Part shown: positions 16,026-23,677 of the stretch, piece by piece
Layout: each line of letters begins with the position of its first letter
How positions within the stretch are numbered: the first letter of the stretch is position 1
The notes under the pieces: model-generated
Databases searched by the model: none
Told to the model about the DNA's origin: nothing
Seen by the model: the letters and a program-made list of their open reading frames with translations, nothing else
Made by a program: the position numbers and the translations under genes
Assembly (NCBI RefSeq): GCF_014197105.1
Contig: NZ_JACIEV010000003.1
Coordinates: 62,001 to 126,000, forward strand
Source: Sphingomonas jinjuensis
GTDB lineage: Bacteria > Pseudomonadota > Alphaproteobacteria > Sphingomonadales > Sphingomonadaceae
Reading direction: 5' to 3'
Length of the DNA stretch: 64,000 bases

Positions 16026-17134
16026 GCGAGCAGGCCCCGGGCGGCGAGGTTACGGAACAGATCGGCGATGCCGAACGCCCATGGCGGTGCGTCGCGCGAG
16101 GTCGTGACCGGATTGGCGAGCGTACCGAGCCGCGCGCTGCTGATCGTCACCGTATCGCCTTGCCTGTGGGTGAAGCCCCGCCCCGGCTCGTCGCGATCCT
16201 TGGTCGGCGCGAACAGCGTGCCGCAGAAGAGGACGAGGCCGTCGGGATAATGGTGCTCGCTCATCGCCTGCGCCATCAGGTCGGCGGGGTCGCGGCTGAT
16301 CTCGCGCATCGTGCTGGCACCGTCGAGGACATAGCCGTCCTCGCCCGCGATCGTCATCGCGACGTCGGCGGTGCGGACGTCATCGAGCGTGTAGCCGTCG
16401 TCGAACAGGCGGATGACGGGGCCGAGCGAGCAGGAGGCGTTGTTGTCCTTCGCCTTGCCGAGCAGCAATGCCGAGCGGCCCTCGAAATCGCGCAGGTTCA
16501 CGTCGTTGCCCAGCGTCGCACCGACGATCTCGCCGTTTGGGTCGGCGACGAGCACCACCTCAGGCTCGGGGTTGTTCCAGATGGAATCGGAGCGGATGCC
16601 GACAGGCGCGCCATGGCCGACCGTCGAGAGGACGGGCGACTTGGTGAAGATCTCCGCATCGGGACCGATCGCGACCTCCAGATATTGCGACCACATGCCG
16701 TCGGCGATCAGCGCCGCCTTGAGCGCCGCCGCTTCGGGCGAACCGGGCACGACGCTGCGGATGCCGGCACCGAGCGCGGTTTCGAGCCGGCCCCGGATCG
16801 CGGCGGCCTGGCCATGGTCGCCGCGGGCGCGCTCTTCGATGACGCGCTCGAGGGCCGAGACGGCGAAGGTGACGCCGGCGGCCTTCACGCATTGCAGGTC
16901 GATCGGGGTGAGGATGTCGGTGATCGCGGCGAGGTCGATCGGCTCGCCGCCATCGAACGCTCGGTCGGCGATGAGCAGCGACACGGTCGGGGCGACGCGC
17001 GCCATGTCATAGGCCTGGCCCCTGCGGAGCATGAATGGCGAGGGGCCGTCGGCGGTCTGGTGGCGGCCGACGAAGGTGCCGGCACGCCAGTCGGCGGGAA
17101 GGGCATCGGTCCATAAGCGAAGCGGCTGCGGCAA
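16022..17134 (-). CDS. xylX: 2-keto-3-deoxy-D-xylonate dehydratase, fumarylacetoacetate hydrolase family, XylX type
   Basis: 370 residues. It dehydrates 2-keto-3-deoxyxylonate to alpha-ketoglutarate semialdehyde. Segments matching Caulobacter XylX from memory include DLQCVKAAGVTFAVSALERV, ADGMWSQYLEVAIGPDAEIF, WNNPEPEVVLVAD, ALGNDVNLRDFEGRSALLLG and AKDNNASCSLGPVIRLFDD. No ATG fits; TTG at 17134 has AAGGGA 7 bases upstream (17142-17147). It is translated first, xylB second. The lactonase, xylonate dehydratase and semialdehyde dehydrogenase of the pathway are not in the window. A truncated LacI-type gene lies directly upstream on the same strand. Confidence 0.88.
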   Translation of the reverse strand: MPQPLRLWTDALPADWRAGTFVGRHQTADGPSPFMLRRGQAYDMARVAPTVSLLIADRAFDGGEPIDLAAITDILTPIDLQCVKAAGVTFAVSALERVIEERARGDHGQAAAIRGRLETALGAGIRSVVPGSPEAAALKAALIADGMWSQYLEVAIGPDAEIFTKSPVLSTVGHGAPVGIRSDSIWNNPEPEVVLVADPNGEIVGATLGNDVNLRDFEGRSALLLGKAKDNNASCSLGPVIRLFDDGYTLDDVRTADVAMTIAGEDGYVLDGASTMREISRDPADLMAQAMSEHHYPDGLVLFCGTLFAPTKDRDEPGRGFTHRQGDTVTISSARLGTLANPVTTSRDAPPWAFGIADLFRNLAARGLLA

Positions 17135-17255
17135 AATTGGATCCCTTCGTTGATAGGCGGTATCGTGACTGGGCGGCTTTTAGCCGTTCCGTGTCGAGGT
17201 GTGAGCTGCTGAACGATCGGTCGATCGATAGACGACGCAAGCCTGGCGGTTCCTA

Positions 17256-17526
17256 TTACAGCAGTGTCGCCGACGACTGCCGCTCGATCAGCTGATGCGG
17301 CATCAACGTAGACCGGTAATTTGGCTTGCCTGACCGGAACTGGTGGATCAAATCGACCAGCTGCGTGATCGTCTCGATAGACATTTCCGTGATCGGCTGG
17401 CGAATTGTCGTCAACTCCGGATAGATCGTCGTTGCGATGCAGCTGTCGTCGAAACCGCAGATGGTGACGTCCTCCGGCACGTGCAGCCCGCGTCGATAGG
17501 CGGTGGCAACCGTCGCGGCCGCCATA
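17256..17526 (-). pseudogene. C-terminal fragment of a LacI-family regulator
   Basis: About 90 residues (MAAATVATAYRRGLHVPEDV, then TICGFDDSCIATTIYPELTTIRQPI) match the last third of LacI/GalR-type regulators, just after the usual N-D-D-M segment. The DNA-binding domain and most of the sugar-binding domain are missing. Upstream of about 17526 the frame turns into unrelated sequence. In Caulobacter a LacI-type repressor controls the xyl genes, so this may be the remains of the local xyl regulator. Confidence 0.8.
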
Positions 17527-17559
17527 CGCAATGCCTGACGACCGACCGGACCTCGCAGC

Positions 17560-18238
17560 GCAGAGCCGGGTAGTTGAGCCGGCGCGTCCCTATCCCCGAT
17601 CGATCGCGCATACCGCGTGCTGGCAATGGCGGACCCCGCTTCAGCATCGCGTCGGCAACGGCATCGTCATCGCCTCCGCCTTCATAGACGAGGACGAGGA
17701 CGAGGACGAGGTGGCGGCGAGGCTCGTCGGCAGCATCGCCGGCGAACGCTCGGGCGATCCTCGACACATCCGCTATCGCACCGGTCGCCGCCAGGCGGCG
17801 TGGACGAACAACGTCGTCGCGCTCGACCTGTCGCCGGGGTTCGTCGAACCGCTTGAATCGACTGGCCTCAGCTACACCCGCTTAGCGTTCGTCCGACGTT
17901 GCGCGGGGCATCCGGCCAGCATTACGGTCACCGTCCGCAACGTCGGCGCGGTCGCGGGGGGCGAGGTGTCCCAGCTCTATGTCGAGCCGGTCGGCCACGC
18001 CGATCTGCCGCGCCGCTCGCTGAAGGGGTTCGAACGTGTCCGCCTCGCGCCCGGCGAGGCACGTCACGTGACCTTCACGCTCGACCCGCGCGATCTGGCA
18101 TTCGCCGACGCCAAGGGCGCGATGCGGTGGACGCCTGGCAGCTACCGGCTGTGGGGCGGCGGTGGTCAGGACGGCACCGGTGCCCCGGGCACGGCCGCAA
18201 CGATCCGCGTGACGGGGAGCAGATCATTGCCGAAATAA
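17560..18238 (+). pseudogene. Chimeric relic: halogenase fragment fused to GH3 glycosidase C-terminus
   Basis: One open frame joins two unrelated parts. Up to about 17863 it reads RPYPRSIAHTACWQWRTPLQH, then GNGIVIASAF and ALDLSPGFVEPLEST, aligning with residues 261-348 of the intact halogenase at 32716-34260 ([33 protein letters not shown]). The next residues, GLSYTRLAF, then ITVTVRNVGAVAGGEVSQLY and SLKGFERVRLAPGEARHVTF, are the fibronectin-III-like C-terminus of a GH3 beta-glycosidase. Neither part has its active site complete, so a functional product is unlikely. The relic points to a deletion that joined two genes. Confidence 0.8.
17687..17710 (+). repeat. GACGAG hexamer, four tandem copies
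   Basis: Four perfect copies encode Asp-Glu repeats inside the halogenase relic, where the intact paralogue has only SDDEA. Replication slippage in a gene no longer under selection explains it. Confidence 0.85.
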
Positions 18239-18360
18239 GCCCGGCGTTCTCGTCGATCGCATCCGGGCGCAATGTCGGCGAGGTGATGCCGGGCCGGGGC
18301 GCTGGGCCTGGCGTTACGATAACGGCGTGTGCATATCTCGCGTCGAGGCTGAACCAAGCC

Positions 18361-18999
18361 ATGAACTATCTCGCCATCGCTGCGACCCTGACGACGCTGG
18401 CCGTCACGGCGGGTCATGGCGGCTCATCGAGCGCTGACGCGGCGCGGCGCGACGCGTCGGCGCCGACCGTTCGACATGTCGACGAGCAACAGATCGCCGG
18501 TCGATTTGCGATCAGCCCTCGCTACAGCCGGCGGTTGACCGCGAGGCTGTCGGTGGTGGGGGCATATGAACTGGTGCTGCCGGCGAACCTCGCACTCGTC
18601 CGGGCATGGTCGCCCGGCTTTCGTCCCGTCGCCATGACGTTCAGCGACGGCGTCTGCCGGACGTTCGAGGCGGATTACATCCACACGCTGAAGAACAGGC
18701 GCCTGTCGCCGACATGTGCCTTCAACCCGCCTGTCGACGGCGCTCCTATCACTGTCCGCCGTGAGGGAATGCGCCTGGTATCATCGGCTTGGGGTTTCCA
18801 GGCGTGGGCCGATGACACGCACGAGCGAACGGTCCTGACGATAGCGGGGCGCCCCGCCGACGAGCCGCTGTTCGACGCATCGATGGCGGTGACCAGCATG
18901 ATAGCCATGCGCGATCCGCACGGCGTCGGCGGCGACATCACGCTCGTCGGCACGATCAACGGCAAGCCGATGATCGTCACGGTCGAGGTCATCTTGTGA
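18361..18999 (+). CDS. Secreted protein of unknown function
   Basis: 212 residues. The N-terminus MNYLAIAATLTTLAVTAGHG is a probable signal peptide. The mature part has two cysteines (GVCRTFEADY; SPTCAFNPP) that could form a disulfide, and it ends in a beta-rich segment (DITLVGTINGKPMIVTVEVIL). I do not recognise the family. ATG 18361 is preferred because it begins the signal peptide; the open frame extends further upstream into the decayed region. It follows the relic region and precedes a small PepSY-type membrane gene. Confidence 0.6.
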   Translation: MNYLAIAATLTTLAVTAGHGGSSSADAARRDASAPTVRHVDEQQIAGRFAISPRYSRRLTARLSVVGAYELVLPANLALVRAWSPGFRPVAMTFSDGVCRTFEADYIHTLKNRRLSPTCAFNPPVDGAPITVRREGMRLVSSAWGFQAWADDTHERTVLTIAGRPADEPLFDASMAVTSMIAMRDPHGVGGDITLVGTINGKPMIVTVEVIL

Positions 19000-19093
19000 C
19001 CGACGCCCTCGAAACGAACGCTGTCGCATCGGTGGGGATTGCGCCTATGACCGCGGCGAGATCGACGGATTGGCAGGGGCGGAGCGAGGGAGG

Positions 19094-19546
19094 ATGTTCA
19101 ACGCGCAGACGATGAAGCAGGTGCGTCGGGTCCACCTGTACATCGGCATGTTCTTCACGCCGGCGATCCTGCTCTTCTCGCTGAGCGGCGCGCTGCAGAC
19201 GTTTCGGTTGCAGGAAGAGAAGGGCTATGGCGGGACGACGCCGGCGTGGATCGTTTGGATGGCGAGCGTCCACAAGGATTCGTCGCTGCCGCGCGACCGG
19301 GGTGCAGAACGACCCAAGAAGCGCCCAATGGCGGAATCGCCCCGACAGGGCGCGGCGGCGCGACCCGCCAAGCCGGCCTCGTCGCGGCTGCCCATGCAGA
19401 TTTTCGTCGCCTTGCTGTCGATCGGGCTGATCGTGTCGGCGCTGCTCGGCGCCATCATCGCGATCAATAGCAAGACGACGCGTCGCGCGTCCGTCATCAT
19501 GCTCGTCGCCGGGACGATCGTGCCGTTGGCGCTGATGGTGATCTAG
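19094..19546 (+). CDS. Small PepSY-associated-type membrane protein
   Basis: 150 residues with three hydrophobic segments, at about residues 16-36 (VHLYIGMFFTPAILLFSLSGAL), 99-121 and 129-148. The first segment, with the R-x-x-H-x-x-x-G-M pattern, resembles the first helix of PepSY-associated transmembrane proteins. The linker between helices 1 and 2 is charged and rich in Pro, Arg and Lys. Function is unknown; proteins of this kind often accompany iron uptake or redox genes. ATG 19094 directly follows GAGGGAGG; TTG at 19070 is an alternative start. Confidence 0.6.
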   Translation: MFNAQTMKQVRRVHLYIGMFFTPAILLFSLSGALQTFRLQEEKGYGGTTPAWIVWMASVHKDSSLPRDRGAERPKKRPMAESPRQGAAARPAKPASSRLPMQIFVALLSIGLIVSALLGAIIAINSKTTRRASVIMLVAGTIVPLALMVI

Positions 19547-19620
19547 CGACGGCGGAGATCACCCCGCGGGCCGGAACCCCGCCCCGCGTCATCCGCTTGA
19601 TCCCGCGAAGGAGAATGCGC

Positions 19621-19980
19621 GTGGATGACGAACGGCTGTGGAACTTCGAGCAGAGCCTGTGGACCGAGGGCGCCGACAATTACCGCGAGAAGGTCGACCC
19701 CGAGGTGGTGATGATCCTGCCGCGACCGCCCTTCGCCTTTCACGGCAGCGCGGCGATCGAGGCGGTGACGTCGACGCCGGTGTGGGAGCGTGCCGAACTG
19801 ACCGAGCGCACGGTGTCGCGGCCGCACGAAGGGCTGATCGTCATCGGCTATCACGTCCGTGCGGAGCGTGATGGCGGCCCCGGCTATGCGGCATGGTGTA
19901 CGTCGACGATCCGGCGGCTGGAGCATGAGGTGTGGCGCGTCGTCCAGCATCAGCAGACGCTGGCGCTCGACCACGGGTGA
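19621..19980 (+). CDS. NTF2-like / DUF4440-type small protein
   Basis: 119 residues. The pattern LWNFEQSLWTEGADNYREKV, then PEVVMILPRPPFAFHGSAAIEAV, and the end EVWRVVQHQQTLAL fits the cone-shaped NTF2/SnoaL fold, whose members bind or isomerise small molecules or act as subunits. The ligand is unknown. GTG 19621 is chosen because AAGGAG lies 7 bases upstream; an ATG at 19615 would overlap that site. A strong GC hairpin follows the gene. Confidence 0.7.
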   Translation: MDDERLWNFEQSLWTEGADNYREKVDPEVVMILPRPPFAFHGSAAIEAVTSTPVWERAELTERTVSRPHEGLIVIGYHVRAERDGGPGYAAWCTSTIRRLEHEVWRVVQHQQTLALDHG

Positions 19981-19987
19981 TGTGCGG

Positions 19988-20018
19988 CGGCGGCAGGGGC
20001 GGGACCGCCCGGCCGCCG
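19988..20018 (+). terminator. GC-rich hairpin after the NTF2-like gene
   Basis: CGGCGGC and GGGCGG (19988-20002) pair with CCGCCC and GCCGCCG (20005-20018) with small bulges. TCATCTT follows, so the U-tract is weak. Confidence 0.5.
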
Positions 20019-20051
20019 TCATCTTGCTAGTGGCAGGGCGCGATCGATCGG

Positions 20052-20071
20052 GTAAGGTCACCTGACCTTAC
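20052..20071. promoter_or_regulatory. Perfect 9-2-9 inverted repeat before the M13 peptidase gene
   Basis: GTAAGGTCACCTGACCTTAC is a perfect palindrome ending 16 bases before the start codon; the ribosome binding site ACGGAG follows immediately. It could be an operator, or as RNA a small hairpin close to the ribosome binding site. The cognate regulator is unknown. Confidence 0.6.
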
Positions 20072-20087
20072 ACGGAGATCAGACTCG

Positions 20088-22157
20088 ATGTTGAAGCGCC
20101 TGACGTTCGCTGCCCTTCTGGGTGCCTCGTCGTTCGGCATGGCCGCCACGGGGCAGGTCGCGCCGACGACCGGCGCCGCAGGTCAAAACAGCACGCAGCC
20201 CGACCGCTACGGCAGCTGGGGCTTCGACGTCAGCGGCATGGACCGCAGCGTGAAGGCGGGCGACGACTGGTTCCGCTTCGTCAACGGCGCGTGGGTGTCG
20301 CGCACGCAGATCCCGGCCGATCGATCGTCCTACGGTGCCTTTGCCGTCCTGCGCGACATTTCCGAGCAGCGGTTGCGCAACCTGATCGGCAGCTACAGCG
20401 TAACCGACACGGCGCACCCGGATCGGATGAAGGCCGCGATCCTCTATGCCGACTTCATGGACAGCGCGACGGCGGATCGCCTCGATGCGGCACCGCTGAT
20501 CCAGCGCCTGGCGCCGGTGAAGGCGGCGGCGTCGAAGGACGATATCGCGCGGCTGATGGGCCGGTCGCTGGGCGGCTTCGGCGCCAGCTTCTTCGCGCCG
20601 GGCATCAACGACGACGCCAAGCAGCCCGACATCTATTCCCTCTACCTGCGCCAGTCGGGCCTGGGGCTCGGCGACCGCGAGCTGTATCTCGATCCCAAGT
20701 TCGCGCCGCAAGTCGCGCGCTACCGCCAATATGTCGCGCAGATGCTGACGTTCGCGGGCTGGCCGAACCCGGAAGCGGCGGCGAATGCGGTCGTGGCGAT
20801 GGAGACGAAGCTGGCGTCCGCGCACTGGACGCGGGCGCAGAGCCGCGACCGCGACAAGACGTATAATCCGACGACCTTGGCGCAGCTCGCGACGCAGGCG
20901 CCAGGTTTTGCCTGGCCGACCTTCTTCAAGGCGGCGGGCATCGACGCCGCCGATCGCGTCATCGTCGCCCAGAACACCGCCTTTCCCGGCATCGCCAAGG
21001 TGTTCACCGACACCGACCTGCCGACGCTGAAGGCGTGGGAGGCGTTCCGCATCACCGACGACATGGCGCCGTTGTTGTCGAAGCGCTTCGTCGATGCGCA
21101 GTTCGATTTCCGCTCCAAATTCCTGAACGGCCAGCCCCAGCAGCGCGAGCGGTGGAAGCGCGCCGTCGCTTTTACCGAGAACGGCATCGGCGAGGGTATC
21201 GGCCGCGATTACGTCGCGCTCTATTTCCCGCCCGAATCCAAGGCGAAGATGGACACGCTGGTCGGCAACCTGCGCGTCGCGCTCGCCGGCCGCATCCGCA
21301 ACCTGACCTGGATGGGCGCGGCGACCAAAACGCAGGCGCTCGAGAAGCTTCAGGGTTTCAACGTCAAGATCGGCTATCCCGACAAGTGGCGCGATTATAG
21401 CGCGCTGTCGATCAAGCCCCACGACCTGGTCGGCAATGCCGAAGCGGCGCAGCGGTTCGAATGGGACTATCGGCGTCGCCGCATCGGCAACCCGGTCGAC
21501 AAGGCCGAGTGGGGAATGACGCCGCAGACGGTCAACGCCTATTACAACTCGGTGAAGAACGAGATCGTCTTCCCGGCCGCCATCCTGCAGCCGCCGTTCT
21601 TCGATCCCAAGGCCGACGATGCGGTGAACTATGGCGGCATCGGCGGGGTGATCGGTCACGAGATCAGCCACGGCTTCGACGATCAGGGCCGCAAGTCCGA
21701 CGGGCGCGGCGTGCTGCGCGACTGGTGGACGGCAGAGGACGCCACCAAGTTCGAGGCGCAGGCCTCGCGTCTCGGCGGCCAGTATGAAGCGTACAGCTTC
21801 GAAGGGCTGCCCGGTATCCACATCAATGGTCGCGCGTCGATGGGGGAGAATATCGGCGACCTGGGGGGCGTGCTGATCGCGCTCGACGCCTATCACAATT
21901 CGCTCGGCGGCAAGCCTGCACCGGTGATCGACGGCTTCACCGGCGACCAGCGCTTCTTCCTGGGCTGGGGCCAGGTGTGGCGGACGCTGTTCCGCAACGA
22001 GGCGCTACGCCAGCAGCTCGTCAGCGATCCGCACTCGCCGGGGCAGATACGCGCGGTCAACCCGCTGCGCAACGTCGATGCCTGGTATGCGGCGTGGAAC
22101 ATCGATCCCAGCCAGAAGCAGTATCTGGCGCCCGCCGATCGCGTGCGGATCTGGTGA
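20088..22157 (+). CDS. Secreted M13 (neprilysin-like) zinc metallopeptidase
   Basis: 689 residues. The signal peptide ends near FGMAATGQVA. The M13 N-terminal helical domain contains DDWFRFVNGAWVSRTQIPADRS. Catalytic zinc ligands are His524 and His528 with catalytic Glu525 (GVIGHEISHGFDDQGR), and the third ligand lies in ENIGDLGG. Substrate-binding NAYYNSVKNEIVFPAAILQP is conserved, and the C-terminal NPLRNVDAWYAAWNI is typical, although the usual terminal Cys/Trp ending here is VRIW. These enzymes cut short peptides in the periplasm or outside. A convergent efflux gene follows after a shared hairpin. Confidence 0.95.
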   Translation: MLKRLTFAALLGASSFGMAATGQVAPTTGAAGQNSTQPDRYGSWGFDVSGMDRSVKAGDDWFRFVNGAWVSRTQIPADRSSYGAFAVLRDISEQRLRNLIGSYSVTDTAHPDRMKAAILYADFMDSATADRLDAAPLIQRLAPVKAAASKDDIARLMGRSLGGFGASFFAPGINDDAKQPDIYSLYLRQSGLGLGDRELYLDPKFAPQVARYRQYVAQMLTFAGWPNPEAAANAVVAMETKLASAHWTRAQSRDRDKTYNPTTLAQLATQAPGFAWPTFFKAAGIDAADRVIVAQNTAFPGIAKVFTDTDLPTLKAWEAFRITDDMAPLLSKRFVDAQFDFRSKFLNGQPQQRERWKRAVAFTENGIGEGIGRDYVALYFPPESKAKMDTLVGNLRVALAGRIRNLTWMGAATKTQALEKLQGFNVKIGYPDKWRDYSALSIKPHDLVGNAEAAQRFEWDYRRRRIGNPVDKAEWGMTPQTVNAYYNSVKNEIVFPAAILQPPFFDPKADDAVNYGGIGGVIGHEISHGFDDQGRKSDGRGVLRDWWTAEDATKFEAQASRLGGQYEAYSFEGLPGIHINGRASMGENIGDLGGVLIALDAYHNSLGGKPAPVIDGFTGDQRFFLGWGQVWRTLFRNEALRQQLVSDPHSPGQIRAVNPLRNVDAWYAAWNIDPSQKQYLAPADRVRIW

Positions 22158-22165
22158 CGGTAGGG

Positions 22166-22195
22166 CGCTAGCCTGGGCGGCGGCCCGGGCTAGCG
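22166..22195. terminator. Bidirectional hairpin between convergent genes
   Basis: CGCTAGCCTGGG (22166-22177) pairs with CCCGGGCTAGCG (22184-22195) with one G-U, loop of six. It lies between the M13 gene stop and overlaps the stop codon of the outer-membrane factor gene. No T-run is present on either side, so it may need Rho or another factor. Confidence 0.55.
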
Positions 22196-23677
22196 TACCC
22201 CATCGCCCGGCGACCAGCCGCCGCCGAGCGCCTTGAACAGCGCCACCGTCTGCTGGCGCAGCGCCGCGTCGCTCAGCGCCAGCTGCTCGCGCGCCGACAG
22301 CGACTGGGCCTCCGCGTTGAGCAGCGCGTCCTGGGCGACGAAGCCGGTGCGGTACTGGGCGCCGATCGCACGCTCGCTGGCCGCCGCATCGGCGACGGCG
22401 CGCGACAGGGCTTCGTGGCGGAGGCGTTCGGCGGCGATTTGCGACAGCGTGTCCTCGACGTCGCGCAGCGCCTGGAGAACGACGCCGCGATATTGCAGCA
22501 CCGCCTCGTCACGCTGTGCCTCGCGCAGCTTCACCGTCGCCCGTCGCCGTCCGCCATCGAGCAGCGGCAGCTGGACGCCGCCGGTGCCCGTCAGTTGCAG
22601 GCTGTCGCGGCTGATCAGGTTCGACAGCGCCGTCGAGATCAGCTGCGCCATGCCGGTCAGGCTGAAATGGGGGTAGAGGTCGGCGGTAGCGACGCCGATG
22701 TCGGCGCTGGCGGCGGCGACGTTGCGTTCGGCGGCGCGAACGTCAGGACGCCGCTTCAGCAGGTCAGACGGCAACCCGGCGGGAATGGCGGGGGCGGGCG
22801 GCAGGACGACGCCCGGCGCGGCCAGTTCGGCGTCGAGCGCCGCGGGCGGTTGCGCCAGCAGGATCGCGAGCGCGTGGCGGCGGATGTCGATGTCGGCGCG
22901 GATCGGTGCCAGCCGCGCCTCGGTATTGGTGATCTGGCCACGCTGGCGGGTGACGTCGATCGGCGGGACCAGCCCGACCTTCGCGACGTCGCCGGCGATG
23001 GCGAGCGCGCCGCGCTGGCGGACTAGTTCCGCCTCGATCACCGCGACCTGCGCCTGATCGGTGCGCAGCGCCAGATAGGCCTGGGCGACCTCGCCCGCGA
23101 TCATCACCGCGGCATCGCGTCGGTTCCACTCCGCCGCTTCGGTGCGGGCGGTCGCCGCCTGCACCCCACGCCGGACGCCGCCGAACACGTCGAGCTCCCA
23201 GCTGGCATCGAAGCCGGCGGCATAGGTGGTGATGCCGCTGCCGGGCAGCGCAATCCCGCCGCTCGAGCCGCTGCCGCCCGCCGCCCCGCCGGCGCCGCCA
23301 CCGCCCCCGAACAGCCGCGCGAGCGACGCGAAGCCGGCGTTCTTGCTGAACTCGATATGCGTGGCGTTGGCGCTGGCATTGACCTGCGGCCCGCCGGCCG
23401 AGCGGGCGACGATTTCCTGCAGCCTGGCCTGGCGGACGCGTGCGGCGGCGATGCCGATGTCGGGGCTGTCGCGCAGCGCCCGCTCGATCAGGGCATCGAG
23501 CTGGGGATCGCCGAACGCCGTCCACCAGGTGGTGACGTCGACGCCCGGCCCCGCGGCCTGGGGCCCGGCGAAGCTGGCGGGGACCGCGACCGGATCGGCG
23601 GGATGGTAGTCGGGTCCGACGGTGCAGCCGGCCAGCATCGCCGTGGAAGCCGCCATCGCGATCAGCAGCCGTCGCAT
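22190..23677 (-). CDS. Outer-membrane efflux lipoprotein (OprM/NodT family)
   Basis: 495 residues. The signal peptide ends in the lipobox LAGC (MAASTAMLAGC), so the protein is lipidated. The two duplicated helical coiled-coil halves of the TolC-like channel are visible (ALRDSPDIGIAAARVRQARL; KRRPDVRAAERNVAAASADIG), and VATADLYPHFSLTG is the conserved NodT/OprM segment. A glycine/serine-rich insert (GGGGGAGGAAGGSGSSGG) lies near residues 125-142. The start overlaps the pump gene stop (TGATG), so it is the third gene of a tripartite efflux operon. Confidence 0.93.
   Translation of the reverse strand: MRRLLIAMAASTAMLAGCTVGPDYHPADPVAVPASFAGPQAAGPGVDVTTWWTAFGDPQLDALIERALRDSPDIGIAAARVRQARLQEIVARSAGGPQVNASANATHIEFSKNAGFASLARLFGGGGGAGGAAGGSGSSGGIALPGSGITTYAAGFDASWELDVFGGVRRGVQAATARTEAAEWNRRDAAVMIAGEVAQAYLALRTDQAQVAVIEAELVRQRGALAIAGDVAKVGLVPPIDVTRQRGQITNTEARLAPIRADIDIRRHALAILLAQPPAALDAELAAPGVVLPPAPAIPAGLPSDLLKRRPDVRAAERNVAAASADIGVATADLYPHFSLTGMAQLISTALSNLISRDSLQLTGTGGVQLPLLDGGRRRATVKLREAQRDEAVLQYRGVVLQALRDVEDTLSQIAAERLRHEALSRAVADAAASERAIGAQYRTGFVAQDALLNAEAQSLSAREQLALSDAALRQQTVALFKALGGGWSPGDGVR

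Noticed and set aside
17531..18238. Apparent hypothetical protein gene
   Set aside because: Its first part is out-of-context sequence and the rest is pieces of a halogenase and GH3 enzyme; reported as a pseudogene instead.
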